A stretch of 64,000 nt of DNA from Paenibacillus radicis (ex Gao et al. 2016). Its GTDB lineage: Bacteria; Bacillota; Bacilli; Paenibacillales; Paenibacillaceae. Both the position numbers and the translations under genes were made by a program. The notes under the pieces are model-generated. The model had not been told where the DNA came from. It worked only from the letters and a program-made list of their open reading frames with translations, and did no database searches. This document shows positions 42,961-52,101 of the stretch, piece after piece (within the stretch, counting starts at the first letter, position 1; every line of letters begins with the position of its first letter). The DNA lies in NCBI RefSeq assembly GCF_014641555.1, contig NZ_BMHY01000022.1:616-64615 (forward strand). The letters run 5' to 3'.

Positions 42961-44685
42961 TTAATCTTCAATTGTCGACAGATCGCCTGTCGGCAAATTC
43001 AATTCCCAAGCTTTCAGTACACGGCGCATGATTTTGCCGCTGCGTGTTTTTGGCAGCTTATCCTTGAATTCAATTTCACGCGGCGCCGCATGCGCGGACA
43101 AGCCGACTTTTACGAACTGCGCGATTTCCTGCTTCAGTTCATCGGTAGCCTCATATCCTTCGCGAAGAGCAATAAACGCTTTAATAATTTCCCCCCGCAT
43201 CGGGTCCGGCTTGCCGATTACGCCCGCTTCCGCTACAGCCGGATGCTCCACTAGCTTGCTTTCCACTTCGAACGGGCCTACCCGCTCCCCTGCCGTATTA
43301 ATGACATCATCAATTCGGCCCTGGAACCAGAAATAGCCGTCTTCGTCTGTATAAGCGGAATCTCCGGATACATACCAGCCTTCCAAACGGAAGTACTCCT
43401 CGTATTTGGCCGGATTGTTCCATACTTTGCGCATCATGGACGGCCAAGGTGTACGAATCGCTAAATTGCCCATCCGGTATGGAGGCAATACATTGCCTTG
43501 GTCATCGATAATAGCCGCTTGAACACCCGGAACCGGTTTACCCATTGAACCCGGTTTAATCTCCATGGACGGATAATTGCAGATGAGCTGGCCGCCCGTC
43601 TCCGTCATCCACCAAGTGTCATGAATGCGCTGGTTGTATACTTTCAATCCCCAGCGTACGACTTCCGGATTCAAAGGCTCGCCCACGCTCAGTACGTGGC
43701 GGAGGCTGGACAAATCGTATTGCTTCACGGTATCGTCCCCCGCCCCCATCAGCATACGGAAAGCAGTTGGCGCGCTATACCAGACGGTTACACCGTACTT
43801 TTGAATCGTGCTGTACCAATCCGCTGGACTGAAACGTCCGCCGCGAATGACGTTCGTTGCACCGTTCAGCCATGGACCAAATATGCCGTAGGAGGTTCCT
43901 GTTACCCAACCCGGATCGGCCGTACACCAGTAGATGTCGTCCTCCTTCAGATCGAGTACGATTTTCCCCGTGTAATAATGCTGGATCATAGCGTTCTGAA
44001 CGTGAAATACGCCTTTCGGCTTGCCGGTAGATCCGGAAGTATAATGAAGAATAAGTCCATCCTCGCGATCCAGCCATTCCGTTTCCGCTTCTTCCGAAGC
44101 CTTCGCCATCTCGGCTCCAAAATCTACAACGGTGTCATCCGTCTCTACGCCTTCGCCATATACAAAAATATGTTTGAGCGCAGGCAGCTCATCGCGTTTG
44201 ATTCTTCCCAGCAAGGAAGGCGTCGTAACGATTGCGACGGCTTCGCTATCCTGCAGCCGGTCCTTGACCGCCGTCTCCATGAACGCTTCGAACAACGGCC
44301 CAACGACCGCGCCAACCTTCAATGCGCCAAGCACGCTGAAATAAAGCTCAGGCGTTCTCGGCATGAAAATAAATACCCGCTCGCCCTTCGCGATGCCGCG
44401 GCTTCGCAGCACATTCGCGAAACGATTGGATTGCTTGCTAAGTTGTTCGTATGTGTATGATTCGTCTCTTGCATTGTCGCTGTAATGCAAAGCTATCTTC
44501 GATCCTTTGCCAGACTGCACATGACGATCGATAGCTTCGTGTGCCATGTTGACCTTGCCGGTCTCATACCAGCTGAATTGACGCTCGATGTCTTCCCATT
44601 TGAATGCGGCGGCCGCCTCATCATAATTAACCAGGTTTGGATTCAATGCAACTGCCGGAATACGCTCTTGATGCAAGTTGGACAT
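42961..44685 (-). CDS. acsA: Acetyl-CoA synthetase
   Basis: AMP-forming acetyl-CoA synthetase of 574 residues (B. subtilis AcsA 572). Motifs: the nucleotide loop LHYTSGSTGKPKGVFH, the adenylation core DTWWMTETGG, YVSGDSAYTDEDGYFW and GRIDDVINTAGERVGPFEVE, and the C-terminal PKTRSGKIMRR with the catalytic lysine acetylated by AcuA. The enzyme activates acetate for growth and acetoin use. The ATG at 44685 follows GGGAGATG; an in-frame start 39 nt earlier lacks a site. It is divergent from acuA-acuC, which control its acetylation. Confidence 0.96.
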   Translation of the reverse strand: MSNLHQERIPAVALNPNLVNYDEAAAAFKWEDIERQFSWYETGKVNMAHEAIDRHVQSGKGSKIALHYSDNARDESYTYEQLSKQSNRFANVLRSRGIAKGERVFIFMPRTPELYFSVLGALKVGAVVGPLFEAFMETAVKDRLQDSEAVAIVTTPSLLGRIKRDELPALKHIFVYGEGVETDDTVVDFGAEMAKASEEAETEWLDREDGLILHYTSGSTGKPKGVFHVQNAMIQHYYTGKIVLDLKEDDIYWCTADPGWVTGTSYGIFGPWLNGATNVIRGGRFSPADWYSTIQKYGVTVWYSAPTAFRMLMGAGDDTVKQYDLSSLRHVLSVGEPLNPEVVRWGLKVYNQRIHDTWWMTETGGQLICNYPSMEIKPGSMGKPVPGVQAAIIDDQGNVLPPYRMGNLAIRTPWPSMMRKVWNNPAKYEEYFRLEGWYVSGDSAYTDEDGYFWFQGRIDDVINTAGERVGPFEVESKLVEHPAVAEAGVIGKPDPMRGEIIKAFIALREGYEATDELKQEIAQFVKVGLSAHAAPREIEFKDKLPKTRSGKIMRRVLKAWELNLPTGDLSTIED

Positions 44686-44727
44686 TCTATCATCTCCCAT
44701 CAAATCTGTTAAAAAACGAACCAAGAA

Positions 44728-44741
44728 AGAATACGCTTACA
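44728..44741. promoter_or_regulatory. cre-like (CcpA) site at the acsA start
   Basis: On the acsA strand this reads TGTAAGCGTATTCT, close to the CcpA consensus with two mismatches. It directly follows the predicted -10, so bound CcpA would block initiation or elongation. B. subtilis acsA is a CcpA target. Confidence 0.65.
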
Positions 44742-44742
44742 T

Positions 44743-44770
44743 ATAATAGCCGGTACTTGCAGGCAAACAA
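44743..44770 (-). promoter_or_regulatory. Predicted acsA promoter
   Basis: On the minus strand TTGTTT (44770-44765), 16-bp spacer, TATTAT (44748-44743). The predicted transcription start falls within the cre-like site. A weaker plus-strand candidate for acuA (TTTTCA, 17 bp, TATAAC) lies near 44851-44879. Confidence 0.6.
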
Positions 44771-44928
44771 GCCGTCATTCATTAAGGATTCCATTGGTTC
44801 TTCAACCGCCAAAACCAATTATAGCATAATCGCTTTCCGTTCGACTATGCTTTTCATTTGCTCTGAACTCTGCTATAACCAATTTATAGATAATTGTGCA
44901 ACCGCTATCGCAGCACAGAAAGGGGCAC

Positions 44929-45570
44929 ATGCTTTTGGAGCATCGAAAAATTTTACAGCATACGACAATCGCAACCTCGGGGGAACGCGAGCTAATCGTA
45001 TCGGGACCGATTACCCCGGACGAACTGCGCACCTTCTCGATGCATCCTGATCTCGACGCATTCCGCAGACCCAAGGATCAGCATGCGGCATTAATCGAAA
45101 TCGCCGAATTGGAAGAAGGACGAATTATTGCGGCCAGAGATGGCGACGTCATCGTCGGTTACGTAACCTTTCACTACCCCGACGAGCTTGAACGATGGTC
45201 CGAGGGCGGCATGGAGGATCTTATCGAGCTAGGGGCCATCGAAGTCGCTGACGCCTATCGCGGATACAGCCTCGGAAAAAAAATGATCGAGCTCTCCTTC
45301 GCTGATGAGCAGCTTGAGAACTTTATCGTCTATACGACAGAATATTATTGGCATTGGGACTTGGAAGGCACCAAGCTGAACGTCTGGGAGTACCGCGCCA
45401 TGATGGAGAAGCTGATGAAGTCGGTTGGCATGGTCTGGTTCGCCACGGACGATCCGGAGATATGCTCCCACCCCGCCAATTGCTTAATGGTTAAAATCGG
45501 CAAAGAGGTGCCGCTTCGATCGGTGGAGCAATTCGATCGGGTCCGCTTTCGCCAACGATTTATGTACTGA
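44929..45570 (+). CDS. acuA: Acetoin utilization acetyltransferase AcuA
   Basis: A 213-residue GNAT-family protein acetyltransferase (B. subtilis AcuA 210) that inactivates AcsA by acetylating its active-site lysine. The GNAT core is visible around residues 65-140, with DVIVGYVTFHYPDE and the acetyl-CoA loop-like YRGYSLGKKMIELSF. The C-terminal part, EYYWHWDLEGTKLNVWEYR, is characteristic of AcuA. The ATG at 44929 with AAAGGGG just upstream matches family length. It is divergent from acsA and followed by acuC; the acuB gene present in Bacillus is missing between them. Confidence 0.92.
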   Translation: MLLEHRKILQHTTIATSGERELIVSGPITPDELRTFSMHPDLDAFRRPKDQHAALIEIAELEEGRIIAARDGDVIVGYVTFHYPDELERWSEGGMEDLIELGAIEVADAYRGYSLGKKMIELSFADEQLENFIVYTTEYYWHWDLEGTKLNVWEYRAMMEKLMKSVGMVWFATDDPEICSHPANCLMVKIGKEVPLRSVEQFDRVRFRQRFMY

Positions 45571-45657
45571 TGCTCCCGTTCTTTAAAGGAGCCAAATTGC
45601 AAGCCATTTCGCGGCTGCAAGTCATGCCGCTAAACGCCAAGGGAGGACCTCCGAGCA

Positions 45658-46842
45658 ATGTCTTCTAACGCTGTATTCATTCGACACCCGGATTCGGCAT
45701 TATATAAATTCGGAGAGGAGCATCCGTTCAATCCGATTCGCTTAACCTTAGCGGGAGAGCTTCTGCAGTCCGTTGACGCCTTGCAGGATGAAGACATCGT
45801 CATTCCTGCCTATACGGCTGATTCCAGCCTGCTGACACTTGTGCACCGGCCTGATTACGTAGACATCGTTCAAAAACTAAGCGAAGACCTACCCTCGCCA
45901 GACGATATCGGTATAGCCGCCAAATACGGGCTCGATACGGAGGACACGCCTTTCTTTCCCGGCATGCATGCAGCAGCCGCAGCCATCGTCGCAGGCTCTG
46001 TAGAAGCGGCAGATCAAGTAATGAGCGGTAAAGCGCTTCACGCTTATCATATGGCAGGCGGGCTCCATCATGCGTTTCCAGATCGCGGAGCCGGTTTTTG
46101 CGTCTATAACGATGCAGCAGTCGCCATTCGTCATCTTAGACAAACCTATAACGCCCGAGTACTTTATATCGATACAGATGTTCATCATGGCGATGGCGTG
46201 CAGTGGGTTTTTTACGATGATCCGCAGGTTTGTACGTACTCCATTCACGAAACGGGAAAGTTTTTGTTTCCAGGAACCGGATTTGTCCACGAGAAAGGAA
46301 CAGATGCCGGATTTGGCACCTGCTTCAACGTGCCGGTTGAGCCTTATACCGAGGACGACTCCTGGCTGGAAAGCTTCCGCGAATCTGTAGAGAAAGTAGC
46401 AGCCGCTTTCAAGCCGGACATCATTATCAGCCAGCACGGCTGCGACGCCCATGCGTATGATCCGCTCTCGCACATTCATTGCAGCATGCGGATTTATAAG
46501 GAAATGCCCGCCATTATTCATCAATTAGCCCATCGTTACGCAGGCGGCAGATGGACGGCTCTCGGCGGAGGCGGCTATGATATTTGGCGGGTTGTGCCGC
46601 GGGCATGGTCGCTTGTATGGCTTGCCATGACTGACCATTCGATTGCGGCTGCACTTGCAGAAGAAGGTAGCAACGCTCCACTGCCTCAGCCCTGGCTGGA
46701 CAAATGGAAATCGTTAAGCCCGGAGGAGCTTCCGGAGTGGTGGCTGGATGATTGGAGCGAGGTTCCTGCTATTCCGCGCCGCGAAGAGATTGCGAACAAA
46801 AACCGTGCAATCCGGCTTATTGCCGTGCAGGACCTGGCTTGA
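45658..46842 (+). CDS. acuC: Acetoin utilization protein AcuC (histone deacetylase-like)
   Basis: A 394-residue zinc-dependent deacetylase of the histone deacetylase superfamily, which reverses AcuA acetylation of acetyl-CoA synthetase. Active-site motifs: HAYHMAGGLHHAFPDRGAGF, VYNDAAVAIRHL, YIDTDVHHGDGVQW with zinc ligands, ISQHGCDAHAYDPL, and ALGGGGYDIWRVVPRAW. The ribosome binding site GGGAGG lies 12 nt upstream. An 87-bp gap separates it from acuA, so they likely form one operon. A shared terminator follows. Confidence 0.95.
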   Translation: MSSNAVFIRHPDSALYKFGEEHPFNPIRLTLAGELLQSVDALQDEDIVIPAYTADSSLLTLVHRPDYVDIVQKLSEDLPSPDDIGIAAKYGLDTEDTPFFPGMHAAAAAIVAGSVEAADQVMSGKALHAYHMAGGLHHAFPDRGAGFCVYNDAAVAIRHLRQTYNARVLYIDTDVHHGDGVQWVFYDDPQVCTYSIHETGKFLFPGTGFVHEKGTDAGFGTCFNVPVEPYTEDDSWLESFRESVEKVAAAFKPDIIISQHGCDAHAYDPLSHIHCSMRIYKEMPAIIHQLAHRYAGGRWTALGGGGYDIWRVVPRAWSLVWLAMTDHSIAAALAEEGSNAPLPQPWLDKWKSLSPEELPEWWLDDWSEVPAIPRREEIANKNRAIRLIAVQDLA

Positions 46843-46852
46843 ACGCGGACAA

Positions 46853-46901
46853 ATCAAAAAAAAGAGCTGTACGGAATAGTCAGACTCCCGTACAGCTCTT
46901 T
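46853..46901. terminator. Terminator between acuC and mtnN
   Basis: AAAGAGCTGTACGG (46861-46874) pairs perfectly with CCGTACAGCTCTTT (46888-46901). Eight T follow on the minus strand, so it mainly serves mtnN; the plus-strand tail for acuC is weaker. Confidence 0.9.
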
Positions 46902-46903
46902 GC

Positions 46904-47602
46904 TTATATGTTTTTCATCATTTCATCGATAATTTGATAGGAATGATTGGACGCCTTGACCGTAAACTCCGGGAAGTTGACATGAGCAGATCCATCAGCC
47001 TTGTCCGACATGGAACGGATGATAACGAACGGTACTTCATTGAGGTCGCATACTTGAGCGACCGAAGCCCCTTCCATTTCCGCACATGCCCCTTGGAAAA
47101 TCTCATGCAGCTGCTGTACAGCCTCACGGCTTGCAATAAATTGGTCGCCGGACAATACTTTGCCTGTCAGGCTGCGTCCGGAGAACAGCTTAGACGCCGC
47201 ATCGGAAGCCAGCTTCACAAGTCTTTCATCCGCTATGAACTCGGAACGCTCATGGTAGGGAATAACCCCTCTCGCAAATCCAAGAGGCGTACAATCCATA
47301 TCATGCTGAATGCAGCTGGAAGATACGACGATATCGCCAATCTCGAGCTTCGGATCAACTGCGCCAGCTACGCCGGTAAACAGCACGCAATCCGCACCCA
47401 AATCGAGTAAAATTTGCGTACAAACCGCAGCATTCACCTTGCCGACGCCCGATTTGCAATAAATGACGGGCTTGCCGTGAAGGCTGCCTTCATAATACGT
47501 AATGCCTGCTTTGACGAACTGATTCGATGCTTCCACATGCTGATGCAGGAGCTCGATTTCTTCCGCCATCGCCCCAATGATGCCAATCTTGCTGAAACTC
47601 AT
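46904..47602 (-). CDS. mtnN: 5'-methylthioadenosine/S-adenosylhomocysteine nucleosidase
   Basis: A 232-residue MTA/SAH nucleosidase (Pfs), cleaving adenine from methylthioadenosine and S-adenosylhomocysteine in methionine salvage and SAH detoxification. Landmarks: IGIIGAMAEEIELL with the catalytic glutamate near residue 14, KSGVGKVNAAVCTQ, LFTGVAGAV, ACAEMEGASVAQV and the catalytic aspartate in RSMSDKADG. The ATG overlaps the ccpA stop by one base (TAATG), which makes ccpA-mtnN translationally coupled. This is not the usual Bacillus neighbour for ccpA. Confidence 0.95.
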   Translation of the reverse strand: MSFSKIGIIGAMAEEIELLHQHVEASNQFVKAGITYYEGSLHGKPVIYCKSGVGKVNAAVCTQILLDLGADCVLFTGVAGAVDPKLEIGDIVVSSSCIQHDMDCTPLGFARGVIPYHERSEFIADERLVKLASDAASKLFSGRSLTGKVLSGDQFIASREAVQQLHEIFQGACAEMEGASVAQVCDLNEVPFVIIRSMSDKADGSAHVNFPEFTVKASNHSYQIIDEMMKNI

Positions 47603-48612
47603 TATTTCGATAAACCTCCAACAGATTGCCGGACAATAATTTCATGCGGCAAAACGACCTTTGATTGTTCAACGCTTTCCTTCTTCATCAGCTTCGTGAG
47701 CAGACGCATCGACACGGCGCCGATATCGTACATCGGCTGGGCAACCGCAGTGAGCTGCGGACGGACCATCGATGCCATGCGGCTGTTGTCTACGCTGATA
47801 ACCGATATATCTTCCGGAACTTTAAGTCCGTTATCTTGAATGCTATGGATGGCTCCGATCGCCATCTCATCCGTTGCTGAGAATACAGCTGTTGGACGCT
47901 CGCTCAATTCGATGAAATACTTCATCGCATCAGCGCCGGATTCGTACCGGTAATTGCCGATTCGTACAAGCGATTCATCATATGGAATGCCCGCTTCTTC
48001 AAGCGCGCGCTTATAGCCCTGGAATCTGGAATAGCCGTTAGCCGGATCCTGCAGCGTGCCGCTAATCATAGCGATACGCGTATGGCCAAGCTCAATCAGC
48101 TTGCGAACAGCATCATAAGCCGCTTCCTCATGGTTAATGTCGACGGACGGAATATCACCGTTCTCATCGGTCGTCGCGCAAAGCACGATCGGTACATTAG
48201 CTGTCTTGAATGCTTGCATATGCTCGTCCGTTACGGCGCCGCCCATAAACAGCAAACCGTCAACCTGCTTCTCCAGCAATGTATTGATAACGCGAATCTC
48301 TTTGTCTTTGCGCTTATCAGCATTGCATAGAATGATATTATAATGATACATATTCGCAATGTCCTCAATTCCGCGTGCCACTTCCGCGAAAATCGCGTTG
48401 GAAATGTCGGGAATAACGACTCCTACCGTTGTAGTCTTCTTGCTTGCCAAGCCTCTCGCTACAGCATTCGGACGATACCCGAGCCGTTCAATAGCCTCGT
48501 ACACCTTCTTGCGAGTCGCCGGTTTCACATTCGGATTGTTGTTGACAACCCTGGAAACCGTAGCCATCGATACTCCTGCTTCTCTTGCTACATCATAAAT
48601 GGTTACCGTCAC
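47602..48612 (-). CDS. ccpA: Catabolite control protein A
   Basis: A 336-residue LacI-family regulator closely matching CcpA, the master regulator of carbon catabolite control that works with HPr-Ser46-P or Crh and binds cre sites. The helix-turn-helix is [20 protein letters not shown] followed by [12 protein letters not shown]. The effector domain ends in PRS-like contacts ([16 protein letters not shown]). I chose GTG at 48612, which has GGAGAG 8 nt upstream and gives the usual [10 protein letters not shown] start; the ATG 15 nt earlier has no ribosome binding site. Nearby acsA, lutA and the toxin gene have cre-like sites. Confidence 0.95.
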   Translation of the reverse strand: MTVTIYDVAREAGVSMATVSRVVNNNPNVKPATRKKVYEAIERLGYRPNAVARGLASKKTTTVGVVIPDISNAIFAEVARGIEDIANMYHYNIILCNADKRKDKEIRVINTLLEKQVDGLLFMGGAVTDEHMQAFKTANVPIVLCATTDENGDIPSVDINHEEAAYDAVRKLIELGHTRIAMISGTLQDPANGYSRFQGYKRALEEAGIPYDESLVRIGNYRYESGADAMKYFIELSERPTAVFSATDEMAIGAIHSIQDNGLKVPEDISVISVDNSRMASMVRPQLTAVAQPMYDIGAVSMRLLTKLMKKESVEQSKVVLPHEIIVRQSVGGLSK

Positions 48613-48775
48613 GGTGCTTCTCTCCATTATCTCAAATTTTTTTACTTTTACCCATTTTGTGTAAATCGTTCACGGCATATTAAGGTAATCATACGACAAA
48701 ATACGGCTTTTCGCAATGTTCGCACCTGTTCGGCCCCACGCATGGCAAGTAATGGATAATGGTTCGTACATTTTC

Positions 48776-49189
48776 TTATGTATGCATCGAGCGGCGGCTG
48801 ATTTGCGACAATCTTTTACTAATGTCAGCTATCCAGTCCTGGTCGTCCAGCGATTGGGCCAGCAGCATCAGATCAAGCAGCGAGTTGACCCGCTCCCCAA
48901 TAAGCCGCTCTATGGCGCTGGTATCCGGTTGTTTCCGGTCTCCGCTTGCCTCTACTAGCAAATCTGCCCATTCATTGCATTCGTTAAACAAAAACGTCTG
49001 CTTGGATGGGGTTGCGCCCAATTGGGCGATCAATCCGGTTAAATCCGGTTTCACTTCAGGGAATACTTCGCTGCGGCTGCATGACGAACAGGAATAGATC
49101 GGTACATTGTCAATTTCGACCTTGCCCGAATAGATAACTGTCCGAAGCTTCATCTTCATGATGTCACCGCAATGACACCTTTTCTGCAA
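48776..49189 (-). CDS. Zinc-ribbon protein (YgiT-like N-terminus), unknown function
   Basis: A 137-residue protein with an N-terminal zinc ribbon: CHC and CSSC cysteine pairs (RCHCG near residue 5, YSCSSCSRSEVFPEV near 33), as in YgiT/MqsA-type zinc fingers. The remaining ~90 residues are helical, acidic and without recognised motifs. The likely start is TTG at 49189, since AAGGAG lies 9 nt upstream of it inside the preceding GTG frame (49207), which has no site. A perfect 16-bp palindrome lies at 49210-49225. No toxin partner is adjacent. It is between ccpA and a VanZ gene. Confidence 0.7.
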   Translation of the reverse strand: MQKRCHCGDIMKMKLRTVIYSGKVEIDNVPIYSCSSCSRSEVFPEVKPDLTGLIAQLGATPSKQTFLFNECNEWADLLVEASGDRKQPDTSAIERLIGERVNSLLDLMLLAQSLDDQDWIADISKRLSQISRRSMHT

Positions 49190-49209
49190 GTTGGTCCACT
49201 CCTTCACGC

Positions 49210-49225
49210 TGACGGCATGCCGTCA
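49210..49225. promoter_or_regulatory. Perfect 16-bp palindrome upstream of the zinc-ribbon gene
   Basis: TGACGGCATGCCGTCA is self-complementary over its whole length and lies 20 bp upstream of the preferred TTG start. It could be an operator for the zinc-ribbon protein or another regulator, or a hairpin at the 5' end of the message. There is no U-tract, so it is not a terminator. Confidence 0.45.
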
Positions 49226-49315
49226 TTCCTCACGATCCGTAATCGCATAATGAGATGCGTAAATTATTCGACCTTTTTTGCAGAAATTCCTGCTGCAAGC
49301 GCTATGCAATTTTTA

Positions 49316-49735
49316 CTAGAATTTACGCCAGAGCTTTCGAAGGGGCCGGATGCTTATAAGAAGCACCCACACGGCAGCGCCGATCATATCGTTGCGGATA
49401 TCCATGATATCCGGTGTTCTCCCGTCAACAAAGGATTGATGATACTCGTCCGTCACGCCGTACAAGCCGCATAGCAAGACGATCGCGATTTTCCATACGA
49501 GACGGTCCGCCCGTTTGCCGATACCAAAATCGATAGCAGCGGCGAGCACGAAATACGAAACATAATGGCCCCAATCAAAGCTTTCCATAGAGGGGAAAAA
49601 TTGCTGAAAAAAAGGAAGCAGCGTACCTACTTCATTTCCGGTTCGCGAGGATAACGTAAATATGACCGCCATCCATATTACAGCCGGAATGAATCTCAGC
49701 ACGCCGACAAGTCTGGTTCTACCGGTTTGCTTCAT
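49316..49735 (-). CDS. VanZ family membrane protein
   Basis: A 139-residue VanZ-like protein with four hydrophobic segments. The signature VTDEYHQSFVDGRTPDIMDI is intact, with the early FTLSSRTG motif. VanZ family members are small membrane proteins of uncertain biochemistry, some linked to teicoplanin resistance or envelope functions. The ATG at 49735 has AAGGAG at 5 nt; an in-frame start 72 nt earlier lies in the divergent PfpI promoter region. It is not in a glycopeptide-resistance cluster, so resistance should not be inferred. Confidence 0.87.
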   Translation of the reverse strand: MKQTGRTRLVGVLRFIPAVIWMAVIFTLSSRTGNEVGTLLPFFQQFFPSMESFDWGHYVSYFVLAAAIDFGIGKRADRLVWKIAIVLLCGLYGVTDEYHQSFVDGRTPDIMDIRNDMIGAAVWVLLISIRPLRKLWRKF

Positions 49736-49800
49736 CCGTTCTCCTTCGATACAATGTAATGGAAATGCCAGCATGCACTCATTGAAGGAGGTACATACTT

Positions 49801-50328
49801 TTGTCATTGCACAATAAAACGGTCATCTGTCTGCTCGATGACGAATTTGAAGACTTGGAGCTGTGGTACCCTGTCTACCGCGCACGCGAGGCCGGGGCAA
49901 CCGTCCTCTATGCAGGACCGGTAAAGGGAAAACAGCATATCGGCAAATACGGCGTTCCGGCAACAGCCGACGTTAGCTTCGATGAAGTAAATGCCGATGA
50001 AATCGCCGGACTTCTCGTGCCAGGCGGCTGGGCTCCGGACAAGCTCCGCCGCTACCCGAAGGTGCTTCAGCTTGTTCAAGAGCTGAATGCCGCGGGCAAG
50101 CCGATCGGCCAAATCTGCCACGCCGGCTGGGTACTCGTATCCGCCAAAATACTGCAAGGCCGCAAAGTGACTTCAACACCGGGCATCCGTGACGATATGG
50201 AAAATGCGGGAGCGGAATGGTTTGACGAAGCGGTCGTCGTAGACGGCAACCTCATATCAGCCAGACGACCGCCCGATCTTCCTCCTTATGCCAAAGCCTT
50301 TGTCGACGCCTTGGAAAAACAAGCGTAA
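49801..50328 (+). CDS. DJ-1/PfpI family protein
   Basis: A 175-residue DJ-1/PfpI protein. The nucleophile elbow GQICHAGWVLVSA has the catalytic cysteine followed by histidine, and the conserved glutamate lies in DDEFEDLELWYP near the start. Related PfpI-type proteins act as proteases, chaperones or glyoxal-repair enzymes; the precise activity is open. The start is TTG at 49801, preceded by the strong site GAAGGAGG. It is divergent from the VanZ gene and converges on ptsI. Confidence 0.88.
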   Translation: MSLHNKTVICLLDDEFEDLELWYPVYRAREAGATVLYAGPVKGKQHIGKYGVPATADVSFDEVNADEIAGLLVPGGWAPDKLRRYPKVLQLVQELNAAGKPIGQICHAGWVLVSAKILQGRKVTSTPGIRDDMENAGAEWFDEAVVVDGNLISARRPPDLPPYAKAFVDALEKQA

Positions 50329-50346
50329 ACGGCAGCTCAGCTGCTG

Positions 50347-52101
50347 CTACCTTTCCAATTCAGATGCTGTTCTGCCTATGGCGACACCATCAGCAAATTG
50401 CTTCAGCTTCTCGTGAATGTCGGCACTCGTCCGGCATTCCAGCAGCTGCGGCAGCAAGACGCGGCTGTCCTTCTGACTTGTAGAGAGCAGCCGCTCTTTC
50501 ACTTGCAAGATAGAGTGCGATGACATGCTAAGTTCATCCACATCCAGGCTGAGCCAGATCGGCAGCGCCCGCAAATCCCCGGCAAGCTCCCCGCATACGC
50601 CCACCTTAATGCCGTTCCGCTTCGCCGCCTCTGCCGTCAGCTTCAGCATCCGGAGCACAGCAGGATGGAAGGGTTCATACAGATGCGAAATTTCCTCATT
50701 CATCCGGTCAACCGCAAGCGTAAATTGCACAAGATCATTCGTTCCAATACTGAAGAAATCGACTTCCTGAGCAAGCAAATCAGCGATAATGACCGCTGCT
50801 GGCACTTCAATCATAATGCCAACCTTCAAGCCTTTATCGAAAGGTATACCTTCCGCTTCAAGCTCCCGTTTCGCCTCCGCCAGCACCGCATTGGCCGCTC
50901 TGACCTCTTCCACTGATGAAATAAGCGGATACATAAGCTTGACCTGACCATAAAAGCTGGCTCTCAGCACGGCCCGAAGCTGGGTTTTGAACAAATCCTT
51001 GCGATGCAAAGAAATTCGGATCGCCCGGTAGCCGAGGAACGGATTATCCTCTTCCGTCATATTGAAGTAATCCAGCTGCTTGTCGCCGCCGATATCGAGC
51101 GTCCGAATAATAAGCGGCTCGCCCTCCAGACGTTCCGCCACGCTGCGGTAGACTTCAAACTGCTCTTCCTCTCTCGGGAAACGGTTCCGATCCATATAAA
51201 GAAATTCGGTACGGAATAACCCAACGCCGTGCGCACCGCTCGACAAGGCAATTTCAAGCTCTTTATACGAGCTGATATTTGCGGCCAGCTCCAACATTTT
51301 ACCGTCCGGAGTAACCGGTCTATGTCCTGCAATGCTGTTCAATTGCTTTCTCGCTTCCTTCTGTATGCTCTGGAGCTCGGAATACTTGTCGATCAACGGC
51401 TGCTCGGGTTCCAAATACAATGCGCCCGTCGAACCGTCGATAATTAGCGTCTGACCGGTTTGAATCGGCTCCTCCAGCTTCGCCTCCACGCCTACGACGA
51501 GCGGAACGCCAAGCGCCCGCGCCATAATGGCGGAGTGGGAAGTAGCGCTGCCAACCAGCGTCACAATGCCAAGCACGTTCTGAGGATTGATATGGGCCAG
51601 CTGGGAAGGCGACAGCTCCTTGGCAATCAGGATGAAGGGAAGCGTGTCCGATGGAAGCGTAATTTCAGGCGCGCCAAGCAGATGCTTCAGAAGCCGGTTG
51701 CCGACATCCTTAATGTCTAGCGCACGCTCCTTCATATAGTCGTCATCCAGCAAATCGAACATCGTTACAAAATGGTCGATTGCTTCCTTAACCGCAACCT
51801 CCGCAGCCTTGTATTGACGCTGAATGATACCTTGGATCTCATTCATGAAGACCGGATCGTCCAAAATCGCGATATGCGCATCGAAAATATTCGTCTCATC
51901 CACGCCGACGACTTCACGAAGCTCATCCTTCATCTGCTCAATCTCATGCTTCGATGTGCGGATTCCCTCATAGACCCGTTCGAACTCGCGGGCAAAATCA
52001 GCGACGTCGACGCGCTGCTCCGGAAATTCCCACTCCCAGCTCGGCAAGACGAAGGACTTGCCGATCGCAATGCCTGACGACGCTCCAATTCCTTGTATCA
52101 T
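50347..52101 (-). CDS. ptsI: PTS enzyme I
   Basis: PEP-protein phosphotransferase (enzyme I), 584 residues, the first step of PTS sugar uptake, passing phosphate from PEP to HPr. The N-terminal HPr-binding and phosphohistidine domain carries VGSATSHSAIMARALGVPLV with the active histidine near residue 190. The C-terminal PEP-binding barrel (about 255-570) shows GVGLFRTEFLYM and FFSIGTNDLVQFT. The ATG overlaps the upstream permease stop codon as ATGA, so translation is coupled. ptsH, usually directly before ptsI, is absent here. Confidence 0.95.
   Translation of the reverse strand: MIQGIGASSGIAIGKSFVLPSWEWEFPEQRVDVADFAREFERVYEGIRTSKHEIEQMKDELREVVGVDETNIFDAHIAILDDPVFMNEIQGIIQRQYKAAEVAVKEAIDHFVTMFDLLDDDYMKERALDIKDVGNRLLKHLLGAPEITLPSDTLPFILIAKELSPSQLAHINPQNVLGIVTLVGSATSHSAIMARALGVPLVVGVEAKLEEPIQTGQTLIIDGSTGALYLEPEQPLIDKYSELQSIQKEARKQLNSIAGHRPVTPDGKMLELAANISSYKELEIALSSGAHGVGLFRTEFLYMDRNRFPREEEQFEVYRSVAERLEGEPLIIRTLDIGGDKQLDYFNMTEEDNPFLGYRAIRISLHRKDLFKTQLRAVLRASFYGQVKLMYPLISSVEEVRAANAVLAEAKRELEAEGIPFDKGLKVGIMIEVPAAVIIADLLAQEVDFFSIGTNDLVQFTLAVDRMNEEISHLYEPFHPAVLRMLKLTAEAAKRNGIKVGVCGELAGDLRALPIWLSLDVDELSMSSHSILQVKERLLSTSQKDSRVLLPQLLECRTSADIHEKLKQFADGVAIGRTASELER

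Noticed and set aside
49316-49735. Glycopeptide-resistance role for the VanZ gene
   Set aside because: No vanH/A/X or two-component genes are nearby; VanZ-family proteins are widespread outside resistance clusters.
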